A stretch of DNA of 41,636 nucleotides from the NCBI GenBank assembly GCA_050288705.1, contig JBNKEI010000168.1, forward strand, positions 1 to 41,636, read 5' to 3'. The notes under the pieces were generated by a model. That model worked only from the letters and a program-made list of their open reading frames with translations. It was not told the DNA's origin and did no database searches. This DNA comes from JBNKEI01 sp050288705 (GTDB lineage Bacteria; Myxococcota; Myxococcia; Myxococcales; UBA5297). Positions 1 to 6,204 of this stretch are shown one piece after another (positions within the stretch are counted from its first letter, which is position 1; each line of letters begins with the position of its first letter). Position numbers and translations under genes: made by a program.

Positions 1-243
1 TGTAGGATCGGATGTATTGGACTCGGGGCAAGAAGAAGGAACAATCGAACTTCGCCAGCTCGAATTAGATGCAAAAACACCATAATATTTGACAAGATGG
101 ATTTTAGGACGAGGCACCAGGAGTGCTAAGCGAGCCATTAATTGCTGACCAGACAAAACCAATTTATACGAACCATTAGGAAGCGGATATTTTAAAGAGT
201 ATTCGTAATTACCATCATCCAGCCGTTTCAATCGAGAAATAGC
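1..243 (-). pseudogene. Y2-type (IS91-like) transposase, C-terminal fragment
   Basis: An open frame on the minus strand runs from the window edge to 243 without a start codon. It translates to about 81 residues containing LVLSGQQLMARLALLVPRP and then IHLVKYYGVFASNSSWR. This matches the conserved stretch of Y2/rolling-circle transposases of the IS91 group (typically '..ELLERLAALVPPPR..HL.RYHGVLAP..'). The homologous frame is cut exactly where the IS6-type inverted repeat begins at 244, so the gene was severed there. The rest of its 3' end lies beyond the window start. The missing upstream half is not found on the far side of the IS6-type element. Confidence 0.75.
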
Positions 244-263
244 GGCTCTGTCGCATTAACTGA
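244..263. repeat. IS6-type terminal inverted repeat, left end
   Basis: GGCTCTGTCGCATTAACTGA. It is the inverted partner of 2243-2262, with two C/T differences. The GG.TCTGT.GCA start is characteristic of IS6-family ends. Confidence 0.65.
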
Positions 264-310
264 TATGTGGTATAGAACACCAGCATAAAGGCTATTTATG
301 TACTAATGAA

Positions 311-679
311 TTACGCTGCGAGGGAGTAAAACTGCTCTACCGCATTTCGGTTTTTGCTATATTCAGGGCGTAATTGCCCCTTTTTGATCATACGCATAGC
401 TTCAATTCCTGCGATAGTGGCCTGAGCAGCATGGAACTTCTTGAAACCTAATGTTGTACGAACTTTCTTTTTGATGAAGCGGTGGTCCTGCTCAACAATG
501 TTGTTTAGATATTTGTTCTGTCGAATTTCTATACTGGTGCAGTTGTCCTTATTATACGATTCAATTGCAGCCGTATTCGCACCGCTTTTGTCGATGTTGA
601 TCTTTACCGGCTCACCAAAAAAAGTAAAGCGACGAACGAGAGCAGGTTTTTGATGTCCCATGAAGCCCTCTATAGGCAT
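311..679 (-). pseudogene. IS6-family transposase, C-terminal fragment
   Basis: The 122-residue frame contains VKINIDKSGANTAAI (second catalytic Asp region), NKYLNNIVEQDHRFIKKKV (the Glu region of the DDE triad) and GIEAMRMIKKGQ near the end, all diagnostic of IS6/IS26-type transposases. A full-length protein is about 220-240 residues with a helix-turn-helix and the first Asp upstream. Here recognisable homology begins only around GEPVKINID, and the first 20 or so residues (MPIEGFMGHQKP...) do not resemble the family. The 5' half is therefore missing and the protein cannot be an active transposase. It ends 48 bp from the terminal inverted repeat, the expected spacing. Confidence 0.85.
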
Positions 680-1042
680 CGTTTAACGATTATAAGAATA
701 CAAACCTTGCAATTATTGCTCCAAGTATGTTAATTCAATGTTACTGTAAAAAATACAGTTACACGGTAAAAATAAAGCCGTTTTTAAGTTTGCGCAAGGA
801 TTACCAAGTGACTTTTTTGACTCATATGGGTCGTAGAAGTCCCTGAGGATCGAGAATAAAAAAACACACATTCTGACGATTTTTTAGCATATGCTATTAT
901 GTAAGATGTTTTACACAAAGTGACCTGTCGGTCCTTGAAATGAAACATAAACAACTGTAGCGCCCGAACCTTAATAAAATGGGGCTGCATTATTGCCTCA
1001 TTTTATTTTTTTTCGATCAAGTGCGTATCGCAGTTTTATAAT
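680..1042. other. Non-coding stretch inside the IS6-type element
   Basis: There is no convincing gene. A 68-codon minus frame (784-990) has atypical composition and no recognised motif. The AT-rich interval ends in a terminator-like hairpin at 973-1013. Nothing resembles the missing N-terminal half of the IS6 transposase. Confidence 0.5.
973..1013 (+). terminator. Rho-independent terminator-like hairpin
   Basis: The arm AATAAAATGGGGC (973-985) pairs with GCCTCATTTTATT (995-1007) through 13 bp including one G-T pair, with a 9-nt loop. The plus strand continues into a T tract to 1013. Because the stem is flanked by A and T runs, it could serve both strands. On the minus strand it lies just downstream of the small ORF ending at 1043. 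Confidence 0.55.
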
Positions 1043-1243
1043 TTAGGCTTTGTATACCTTCAAAGCTGGTCTCTCGACTTCTTTACCGTCCGCTTCTCGC
1101 CTAAGTTTAAGCATTCCTTGATTAGCATCGATTTCGATTACAGTTGCCCCAAAACTAGTTCCATATTGCATCAGAAGAAAACGGAAAGACCAGAGTAGGT
1201 CATAGACGTCTTTTGGCAATTCAAATGCTTGCACTGTAGTCAC
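1043..1243 (-). CDS. Small hypothetical protein, divergent from the DinJ-like antitoxin
   Basis: The frame encodes up to 66 residues. It has balanced soluble-protein composition (ELPKDVYDLL, then TVIEIDANQGMLKLRREADGKEVERP) and a terminator-like hairpin 30 bp after its stop, which favours a real gene. I do not recognise a family. The listed GTG start lies inside the palindromic operator of the neighbouring antitoxin and has no ribosome-binding site, so the true start may be the internal GTG three codons later, or the gene may be a 5'-truncated remnant. Confidence 0.35.
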   Translation of the reverse strand: MTTVQAFELPKDVYDLLWSFRFLLMQYGTSFGATVIEIDANQGMLKLRREADGKEVERPALKVYKA

Positions 1244-1254
1244 AATGTGACTAC
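1236..1254. promoter_or_regulatory. Palindromic operator before the DinJ/YafQ-type module
   Basis: GTAGTCACAATGTGACTAC has two perfect 8-bp arms around a 3-bp centre and ends 23 bp before the antitoxin start. Ribbon-helix-helix antitoxins of the RelB/DinJ family repress their own operons by binding such palindromes. Assignment as the autoregulatory operator is inference from position and symmetry. Confidence 0.6.
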
Positions 1255-1277
1255 GATGGACTTAAGGAGAGTCACTA

Positions 1278-1544
1278 ATGAGCACCGCCGATACCTACGT
1301 CCGCGCTCGCATCGACACCGCAACCAAGGAGCGAGCTGCCAGCGCGCTTGAAGAAATGGGATTGTCGATTTCCGATGCCATTCGTCTGCTGATGCTACGA
1401 ATCGCCGACGAACACCGCTTGCCTTTCGATGTTAAGGTGCCCAATGCCACCACGCGCAAGGCGATTGCCGAGCTGGAAGCTGGCAAGGGCAAGAAGTTCG
1501 CCAGCGTTAACGACTTGATGGCAGATCTGCATGCGGACGATTGA
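1278..1544 (+). CDS. RelB/DinJ-family antitoxin
   Basis: This 88-residue protein begins with an AAGGAG ribosome-binding site 10 bp before the ATG. The N-terminal half (DTYVRARIDTATKERAASAL, then MGLSISDAIRLLMLRIADE) matches the ribbon-helix-helix domain of DinJ/RelB antitoxins: a short beta strand for DNA contact, then two helices. The C-terminal part (KAIAELEAGKGKKFASVNDLMADLHAD) is the toxin-binding tail. In this family the antitoxin neutralises a YafQ/RelE-type mRNA-cleaving toxin and represses its own promoter, here probably through the palindrome at 1236-1254. Its end overlaps the start of the toxin reading frame by 14 bp, the usual coupled arrangement. The gene looks intact although its partner does not. 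Confidence 0.9.
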   Translation: MSTADTYVRARIDTATKERAASALEEMGLSISDAIRLLMLRIADEHRLPFDVKVPNATTRKAIAELEAGKGKKFASVNDLMADLHADD

Positions 1545-1826
1545 ACGCTCTTCCGCATTCAAACGCGATTACAAGCGGGAGGCCAAGGGTCAGCATCGCG
1601 CTACACTGAATAACGCGCTTAATTCGGTGCTGCTAGCGCTAGCGACCGATCAATCCTTGGATGCGCGCTACCACGATCACGACCTTTCCGGAAATTGGGC
1701 AGGCTACGCGAATGCCACGTCAGGCCAGACCTGCTGTTGATTTACCGAAAGTCGAACTTAGATAGTCTCAGATTGGCCCGGCTTGGTTCGCACAGCGAGC
1801 TTTTGGCTGAAGTATCGCCTTATTAA
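1531..1826 (+). pseudogene. YafQ-type mRNA interferase toxin, frameshifted
   Basis: The reading frame starts MRTIERSSAFKRDYKREAKGQ and reaches ALATDQSLDARYHDHDLSGNWAGY, a good match to YafQ/RelE-family toxins. After GY the frame derails (ANATSGQTCC, stop at 1740). Reading on in the next frame restores the family's C-terminus: ECHVRPDLLLIYRKSN, then LARLGSHSELLAEVSPY, ending at 1826. Loss of one C in a TAC-CGC context near 1707 explains the shift. The residues that follow the break include the conserved His (ECHV) and Tyr/Arg/Lys (IYRK) positions of the active site, so the truncated 69-residue product should be inactive unless this is a sequencing error. Confidence 0.8.
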
Positions 1827-1856
1827 AGCCCAAACCTGGGCTAAACAGGAAATCTT

Positions 1857-2168
1857 ATGCTGGGATCGATAGTAGGCGATATCATTGGATCGATATACGA
1901 GGCACAATGCATCAAGACAACAGAATTTTCCTTATTTAGTAGATTCTGCCGTTTTACCGATGACACCGTTCTCACTATTGCCATTGCTGATGCGATATTA
2001 CATCGAGAAAAACATCGCTTTAGTTTTCGTGAAAACCAATTAAACCGAAAATTATATGCAGAAAAAATAAGAGAATATGCAAGGAAATTTCCGAATGCGG
2101 GATATGGACAAATGTTTAATAGATGGGCTGGCGGTAGTTCTTGTCGCGGATACCGTTGTATTGAATAA
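1857..2168 (+). pseudogene. ADP-ribosylglycohydrolase, N-terminal fragment
   Basis: The 103-residue frame starts MLGSIVGDIIGSIYE and contains CRFTDDTVLTIAIADAIL. This is the N-terminal signature of the ADP-ribosylglycohydrolase (DraG/ARH) family, whose TDDT motif binds the two Mg ions. Similarity continues through NAGYGQMFNRWAG (family: 'GAGYG..F..W') and then breaks near 2140, followed by unrelated residues and a stop. Family members are about 250-350 residues, so two thirds, including the C-terminal metal ligands, is missing. The break lies about 110 bp inside the right inverted end of the IS6-type element. In the family the enzyme removes ADP-ribose from modified proteins; this remnant should be inactive. 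Confidence 0.8.
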
Positions 2169-2242
2169 GCTAACCTGTTGTTGATTTTACTATATTTACT
2201 TCAAGTGCATATATTTAACAATAAGTGAATTTCAACTCTGTG

Positions 2243-2262
2243 TCAATTAATGCGACAGAACC
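2243..2262. repeat. IS6-type terminal inverted repeat, right end
   Basis: The reverse complement reads GGTTCTGTCGCATTAATTGA, identical to the left end (244-263) except for two T/C differences. Confidence 0.65.
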
Positions 2263-2617
2263 CTTCTGGTCACCATCGTGACAGTATTTGTCCAAGTTCT
2301 CTGGTGATGTTCCATTACGCAAAAACCGGACATTTTTGACTCCACATTTTTTCATGTCAGGCCAAAGTAGAAATATCCGGTTTTCTGCAAGGTAGAGATG
2401 TCCAAGGCTGGCTATTCGCGCAATAAAGGTGATCCGAGAAAAACAAGTCTGGGCGGAGTGTGTCTTTCAACAGATACCGGACATGTTCGGTACAAGGAGG
2501 GGTTCTCGTCACATCACAAAAAAATTCCTTAACAATGGGCTTAAACGCGAATTTTACATACGCATAACCCACAAGTTCTTGTCAAGGAACGCGCCTATCC
2601 AACGACGACATCCTTTA
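2263..2617. other. Stretch without a recognised gene
   Basis: There are only short frames on both strands (for example 2357-2572 minus and 2429-2680 plus) with no family I recognise. A 16-bp word, GGCGGAGTGTGTCTTT, at 2452-2467 recurs at 3772-3787. A 46-codon minus ORF starts just right of the IS end and reads through the inverted repeat, so it is probably created by the insertion. This looks like old recombined debris. Confidence 0.4.
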
Positions 2618-3460
2618 TCATTTTTTTACGCAAAAAATAACTTCCTGATATCTAGGTATATTTGCACCAGCCCCGGATGAGCCTATCGATGCAATTGATA
2701 TAGAAAGATCGTGAGTGTGTACGCCTGCCTGCTCTGAATATGAGGACCATATATGCGCCGGACTATTGCCATCTGCTCGCCCATAACCGGAGCCCAGCGA
2801 CCCTGCCCCCCAGCCAATGTGCGCATTTATTGTATGATTATGCTGCCCTGATTGTTTTGCCTCTCCACTTGCACCATGAGTATGCGCTACTACAATCGCG
2901 TCATCGTTCCCTCCTTTATTGAGATCTGCAACGTCTCCATTTGGCTCGCCGCGCGGAAAACGTCCACGCATAGGTGAATACTCCGCCCAGCCAGAAGGAC
3001 AAGCTTCAGCAAACATCGCTATCATTCCAGGCGGAATAACGCGGTCTGCTAAAGGACCTACCGCTGATGACGCGGCGACAGCATACGGAACTGTTCCCAG
3101 TTGACTCCTGCCAAGACTAGCGCCATCGACTATTACCTCTGCCCACACATCTGAATTTGAATGAATTGCATCAATGCATTTATCTGGTAATTGAATTTGA
3201 AAAATACCTGCAGTTAAATTATCAAACGACTGCGAAGCTAAACAAAGCGGAACCTCGCCGCCCGCTTGCTGCCCCCAAAACTGGATCTGAATATTTTTTG
3301 AACCAGCCAAGGGCACTCCATTCAAATCAGTCAATACGCCAGAATATGTCATTGACGAAGTACTTGAATTGCCATCCGCTCGAGCTCGACCAACAAAAAA
3401 TCCTACGATGACACTGACAGCAATAAAGGATCCGATTAAGACAAATTTTGATTTCTTCAT
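2618..3460 (-). CDS. Tail-collar-like secreted or surface-anchored protein
   Basis: A 280-residue protein is obtained with the ATG at 3460, preceded by GAGGCG. The frame is open 31 codons further upstream, but that part has no signal sequence or ribosome-binding site. Residues about 4-27 (KFVLIGSFIAVSVIVGFFVGRARA) form a signal peptide or membrane anchor. Next comes a beta-rich segment (MTYSGVLTDLNGVPLAGSKNIQI, then WAEVIVDGASLGRSQLGTVPYAVAA) common in deltaproteobacterial surface proteins, then a collar-like module: VIPPGMIAMFAEACPSGWAEYSPMRGRFPRG followed by a His/Gly-rich part with HTHGASG and HNHTIN. The '(P)PG.I..F....CP.GW' plus 'RG.FP(R)G' pattern is that of phage tail collar domains reused in cellular proteins. 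It lacks phage neighbours, so a surface or trimeric fibre role is inferred. Confidence 0.7.
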   Translation of the reverse strand: MKKSKFVLIGSFIAVSVIVGFFVGRARADGNSSTSSMTYSGVLTDLNGVPLAGSKNIQIQFWGQQAGGEVPLCLASQSFDNLTAGIFQIQLPDKCIDAIHSNSDVWAEVIVDGASLGRSQLGTVPYAVAASSAVGPLADRVIPPGMIAMFAEACPSGWAEYSPMRGRFPRGEPNGDVADLNKGGNDDAIVVAHTHGASGEAKQSGQHNHTINAHIGWGAGSLGSGYGRADGNSPAHIWSSYSEQAGVHTHDLSISIASIGSSGAGANIPRYQEVIFCVKK

Positions 3461-3860
3461 AAATAACGCCTCACTTAGAATAGTTAATCTTGTCTCTAAA
3501 AAACATAAAAACATCAATTTTTCAAGCATATGCAAAGCTTGATCTTTGGCCAATTCTTGAAGTTTATAGTGAACCCCTTAGGACCGAAGTGGACGCCGTT
3601 TTTTAGACCATTGCTAAGTTAAGCTTCTGCCTGACTTGAATGGTAAGGATGGGCAGATATGAGCTTAAAGAAAAAGTTAGAATGCAGAGGCGCAAATCCG
3701 GCCAAATTTTGACTTCCAGTCCTTTACCATAATTTTCATTGGTAATTACCAATGAACCCCCCCCGTCTGCCGGCGGAGTGTGTCTTTATAGAAATCGACA
3801 GGTATTATACCGCAAGATTTCATTTTCATTCATTAATTCTAAAAGTGGAAAGTAACACTA
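3461..3860. other. Gene remnants and a palindrome; no intact gene
   Basis: The plus-strand frame ending at 3732 encodes RRKSGQILTSSPLP and closely resembles the tail of the YhcG-like relic ending at 4902 (KSSQIFTSSPINFT), so both may be scars of the same gene or a short repeat. An 18-bp perfect palindrome lies at 3737-3754, followed by a C8 run (3757-3764) and a second copy of a 16-bp word shared with 2452-2467. Confidence 0.45.
3737..3754. promoter_or_regulatory. 18-bp perfect palindrome
   Basis: CATTGGTAATTACCAATG is perfectly self-complementary with no spacer. The TTGGTAATTACCAA core resembles operators of dimeric winged-helix (GntR-like) repressors, but no such regulator is in this window and it lies in degraded DNA between a toxin gene's 3' end and the tail-collar gene. 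Function is not established. Confidence 0.4.
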
Positions 3861-4286
3861 TTAGCCAACCCAAGGATTTAGAGTCGCAACACCAGCCGCA
3901 ATAAATTCGGACTCGTCCCGCGATACCACAGTAAGCCCATGAAAAGCAGCAGTTGCTGCAATTAGTACATCGGGATGAGCAAATGTATGACCACGTTTAC
4001 GACCGGCTTCAATAATTAAACGCCATTTTAGTAAAATATCTTCAGTAACTGGCAATATACGATCCTCAAACATCGGACGTAATTGGTTTTCAAGCCAAAG
4101 CTCAAGCTCTGAGCGACGTGTAGCCTCGGTAACACATTCAATACCAAATCTAATTTCGGCAAAGGTAACTGTGCTTACGTATAATTTATCAAGTATCTGT
4201 TCACTAATAAAAGCAACGACTTTCTTATTTGGTTGAGAACGTCGCAACTCTGAGAGAACATTCGTATCCAAAAGCCAGCCGGTCAT
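3861..4286 (-). CDS. PIN-domain toxin, FitB/VapC type
   Basis: This intact 141-residue PIN-domain protein of typical VapC/FitB length carries all four acidic metal-binding residues: Asp7 (LLDTNVLSELRR), Glu44 (VTFAEIRFG), Asp106 (FAHPDVLIAATA) and Asp124 (VVSRDESEF). The family cleaves RNA (often initiator tRNA or rRNA) with Mg ions and is held inactive by a cognate antitoxin. Its ATG overlaps the antitoxin stop in an ATGA arrangement, indicating coupled translation. The upstream antitoxin frame is broken by a frameshift and a stop codon, so this toxin looks orphaned. Either it is tolerated because expression has collapsed, or an unlinked antitoxin protects the cell, or the lesions are sequencing errors. 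Confidence 0.9.
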   Translation of the reverse strand: MTGWLLDTNVLSELRRSQPNKKVVAFISEQILDKLYVSTVTFAEIRFGIECVTEATRRSELELWLENQLRPMFEDRILPVTEDILLKWRLIIEAGRKRGHTFAHPDVLIAATAAFHGLTVVSRDESEFIAAGVATLNPWVG

Positions 4287-4557
4287 AACTCGACGTTCCG
4301 TACTGAGCCACGAACAGAAGCATGTTCAAATTCAACGTCCTCAAGATAAGTGTTTGCTAACAAATCAACTAGCTGCTTTCCAGAACGCTCTCCTTTAAGC
4401 CGAGCGTAATCGGATTATGAGAGTATAACTGCCGACCATGCACCGTAACATGCTGCGGTCCACTATTCTGCGCACGCCGTACTACTTCAGAAAAATGCGC
4501 CTTGGCATCTTGAAGCTGCCAACAGTTGTTGAGCTCTTGGTCAGAATTTAAAAGCAT
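4283..4557 (-). pseudogene. Phd/YefM-type antitoxin, frameshifted and interrupted by a stop
   Basis: The start is good: GGAGG sits 6 bp before the ATG at 4557. The N-terminal sequence WQLQDAKAHFSEVVRRAQNSGPQHVTVHGR is textbook Phd/YefM. Right after HGR the frame slips. The expected VILS..DYARLKGERSGKQLVDLL and VEFEHASVRGSVRNVEL appear in another frame and run to the stop overlapping the toxin ATG. That second frame also contains an in-frame TAA just after VILS, where the family often has Glu. A small deletion near 4432-4440 plus a nonsense change therefore separate the DNA-binding N-terminus from the toxin-binding C-terminus. Confidence 0.8.
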
Positions 4558-4572
4558 CTGGCCTCCAAAAAT

Positions 4573-4594
4573 TAGTCGTTATGACTAGAATATA
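4573..4594 (-). promoter_or_regulatory. Promoter/operator of the Phd-type module
   Basis: A hyphenated palindrome TAGTC-GTTAT-GACTA (4573-4587) lies 16 bp before the antitoxin start and overlaps a TATATT -10-like element (minus strand, 4589-4594). This matches the autorepression layout of Phd-type antitoxins. No clear -35 hexamer is seen. Confidence 0.4.
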
Positions 4595-4662
4595 GCACCT
4601 CTATCTAGCATTTCTAGCCGCTCCCAGCCAAATACACACCCCGCGGCCCTAAATAGGAGGTA

Positions 4663-4902
4663 ATTCCCTGTCCTTGCAAGACCAAAAATCGACTCGTCGG
4701 GAGAATATGCGCTTTCTCAGGAATCGCCAAGCCAATGGGGGTTGCTGAGTATCAGCTCGTCCGTGTGCCAGAACCACTCGACACCAAACTTCCCACGATT
4801 GAGCGATTTGAGCATGAGCTTTTTGCGCGACGGAAGAAACGCCTAACTTCATGGCCGAAATCCAGTCAAATTTTTACTTCTAGCCCTATCAACTTTACAT
4901 AG
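4663..4902 (+). pseudogene. YhcG/DUF1016-type nuclease, C-terminal relic
   Basis: One plus-strand frame reads KTKNRLVG, then IAKPMGVAEYQLVRVPEPLDTKLPTIERFEHEL, ending at 4902. This resembles the C-terminal end of PDDEXK nucleases of the YhcG/DUF1016 family ('C..KN..V.EYAL....KPIGVAEY.L...LP..L...LP.IE..E.EL'). The EYAL part (EYALSQE) sits in a different frame between the two matching stretches, so at least two compensating indels are present. There is no start and no PD-D/E-x-K catalytic core. The opposite-strand ORF (4649-4852) is its shadow. Confidence 0.55.
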
Positions 4903-5094
4903 GATTCGTTGTCGGACCCTAAACGTGGGGGTCCTCTGGGATAGAAAAATTGATAAACTTGGCAAATTTTTCATGAGCTCGACGCCTTGAGTCGGTTCTT
5001 TTCGTTATTACCATGTCAGCGTGAGAAGATACCGTGGTGACTAGCTGCTTCATGCCTATTTGCTCAATCAAAGTTAGCCAACAACATAGACTTG

Positions 5095-5107
5095 ACCTAC
5101 TATAGGT
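5095..5107. promoter_or_regulatory. Hyphenated palindrome before the third TA pair
   Basis: ACCTA-CTA-TAGGT lies 23 bp before the antitoxin start and overlaps a TTGACC hexamer (5093-5098) that could act as a -35 box. It is a candidate autorepression site. Confidence 0.35.
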
Positions 5108-5130
5108 AGAGGAACTAAAGGTACTAGACT

Positions 5131-5337
5131 ATGAATACTGTGGAAAAAATTTTTGAAGAAGCTCGGTTGTTGCCTGAAACAGAGGCGCGAGAAGTACTTG
5201 ATTTTATAGGTTATCTAAAACATAAACATGTTGAAAAAAAAATTGATACAGATATGACCGAATTCGATCAATATGGTTTAGTCTTTGATGGTCAATTTGA
5301 TCGAGATGAATGTTATGACCGCCAAAGTATTCGTTGA
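5131..5337 (+). CDS. Small antitoxin (DUF2281/VapB-like) paired with a PIN toxin
   Basis: The 68-residue protein starts MNTVEKIFEEARLLPETEAREVLDFIGYLKHK. Small antitoxins of the DUF2281/VapB-like group begin the same way: a helical segment with 'LP...(A/Q)EVLDFI.YL', then a charged linker. The tail (DQYGLVFDGQFDRDECYDRQSIR) presumably binds the toxin. It overlaps the following PIN gene by 23 bp, the usual antitoxin-first layout. An AGG element lies about 13 bp upstream of the ATG. The family assignment rests on the N-terminal pattern and the neighbour. Confidence 0.7.
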   Translation: MNTVEKIFEEARLLPETEAREVLDFIGYLKHKHVEKKIDTDMTEFDQYGLVFDGQFDRDECYDRQSIR

Positions 5338-5716
5338 TACAAATATTATTCTATATTTAATTGGAATAGAGACCAAAAAGAAAAATATTTCTCGTGATAT
5401 TGTTGCAACGCATCCAATGCTCAGTACACAGGTAATAAATGAGTCAATCAATGTATGTTTGAGAAAATTTAAATTTTCTCGGGAAAAAGCCTATGCATTT
5501 GCTGACAGCGTAATGCTTCGCACTGACGTTTTGCCGATTGACGAAATTACTGTTCGCAAAAGCGCTCAGATTGCCATTCGGCATACATTATCTAATTGGG
5601 ATGCACTAATTATAGCATCCGCGCTTCTGGCAAATTGCGATATACTTTACTCGGAAGACATGCATCATACGTTACACATTGAAAATCGCCTGACTATTGT
5701 GAATCCTTTTTTATAG
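5315..5716 (+). CDS. PIN-domain toxin (VapC-like)
   Basis: The ATG at 5315 gives 133 residues starting MTAKVFVDTNIILYLIG, where the PIN domain should begin; the longer frame (from 5285) adds ten residues overlapping the antitoxin. The acidic quartet is visible: Asp8 (FVDTNIILY), Glu43 (QVINESINV), Asp96 (LSNWDALIIASAL) and the Glu114-Asp115 pair (LYSEDMHH). Gene and partner are both intact, so this is the only apparently functional TA module in the island. The family are Mg-dependent RNases that arrest translation when freed from the antitoxin. Confidence 0.85.
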   Translation: MTAKVFVDTNIILYLIGIETKKKNISRDIVATHPMLSTQVINESINVCLRKFKFSREKAYAFADSVMLRTDVLPIDEITVRKSAQIAIRHTLSNWDALIIASALLANCDILYSEDMHHTLHIENRLTIVNPFL

Positions 5717-5815
5717 ATATTAACGCAAGCGACGCTTCGCGTAGATTCAAATCCAGAAAAATTTTCCTTTTCTGATTTCCACTTTTAGAGTCCTATTTCC
5801 GAACGATATTGGAGA

Positions 5816-5835
5816 CACCGTCCTTCAGGACGGTG
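5816..5835. repeat. Strong GC-rich hairpin, IS200/IS605-end-like
   Basis: CACCGTCC-TTCA-GGACGGTG is a perfect 8-bp stem with a 4-nt loop, followed by AGGATGTC. It lacks a T tract, so it is a poor terminator. The motif and the downstream GAGGATGTC resemble subterminal hairpins seen at ends of IS200/IS605-group elements, but no TnpA or TnpB is present. It may be an element relic. Confidence 0.4.
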
Positions 5836-6180
5836 AGGATGTCCATTACCAGAACAACTAAAAGGAAATTCCTCTTTGCATCCTTGTAAAACAAAAGTAT
5901 TGCTAACAATGGAAAAGTACCGTGCACTAACTTTTGACATATATTTATTAACCTTTAATCTATGTAGAATGCTCTTTTTTGATGCTATATAAATTAGCTA
6001 CTGTACTATACAGATTACTCATTGAAAAATTTTTTTGTCAGATCATCTTTGACTATTTTCAGAGCCCTATAATGAGTCTTATGTATAGCTGGTAAAACTC
6101 TAAGTAAAATGCTCGCTGGTTTGTTATCCTCTTTTCCCATCAAATCAAAGCTTTTTGGCAAACGAGAAATTATTGATAAA

Positions 6181-6197
6181 GCAAGCGTGAAACTTGC
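6181..6197 (-). terminator. Weak terminator downstream of the NHL lipoprotein gene
   Basis: On the minus strand the stem GCAAG/CTTGC with a 7-nt loop starts about 8 bp after the stop and is followed by TTTATC. The stem is short, so confidence is low. Confidence 0.25.
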
Positions 6198-6204
6198 GGA
6201 TTAT

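Larger units (their letters stand above)
244..2262 (-). mobile_element. IS6-family-like element, gutted and carrying foreign cargo
   Basis: The segment is bounded by 20-bp inverted ends (244-263 and 2243-2262) that differ at only two positions and begin GGYTCTGTCGCATTAA, like the ends of the IS6/IS26 group. The only recognisable transposase part is the C-terminal half at 311-679, oriented so that its 5' half should lie toward 2262. Instead, about 1.5 kb of unrelated material lies there: a toxin-antitoxin module and an ADP-ribosylglycohydrolase fragment. The 8 bp outside each end (236-243 and 2263-2270) do not match, so no target-site duplication is visible. I infer an old element that lost the 5' part of its transposase and gained cargo by recombination; fused halves of two copies is the alternative. 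Confidence 0.55.
5717..6204. other. Non-coding gap with one strong hairpin
   Basis: No gene is recognised. The region holds the hairpin at 5816-5835 and is otherwise AT-rich. A weak stem lies next to the end of the NHL gene. Confidence 0.5.

Noticed and set aside
2452..3787. 16-bp repeat GGCGGAGTGTGTCTTT at 2452 and 3772 as element ends
   Set aside because: The copies are direct, short, and no conserved sequence surrounds them; too little to call an element.
4649..4852. 67-codon minus ORF
   Set aside because: It is antisense to the YhcG-like relic, which has recognisable family sequence on the plus strand.
5730..5755. tRNA T-arm-like GATTCAAATCC
   Set aside because: The flanking bases do not pair into a 5-bp T stem and no acceptor or anticodon stem surrounds it.
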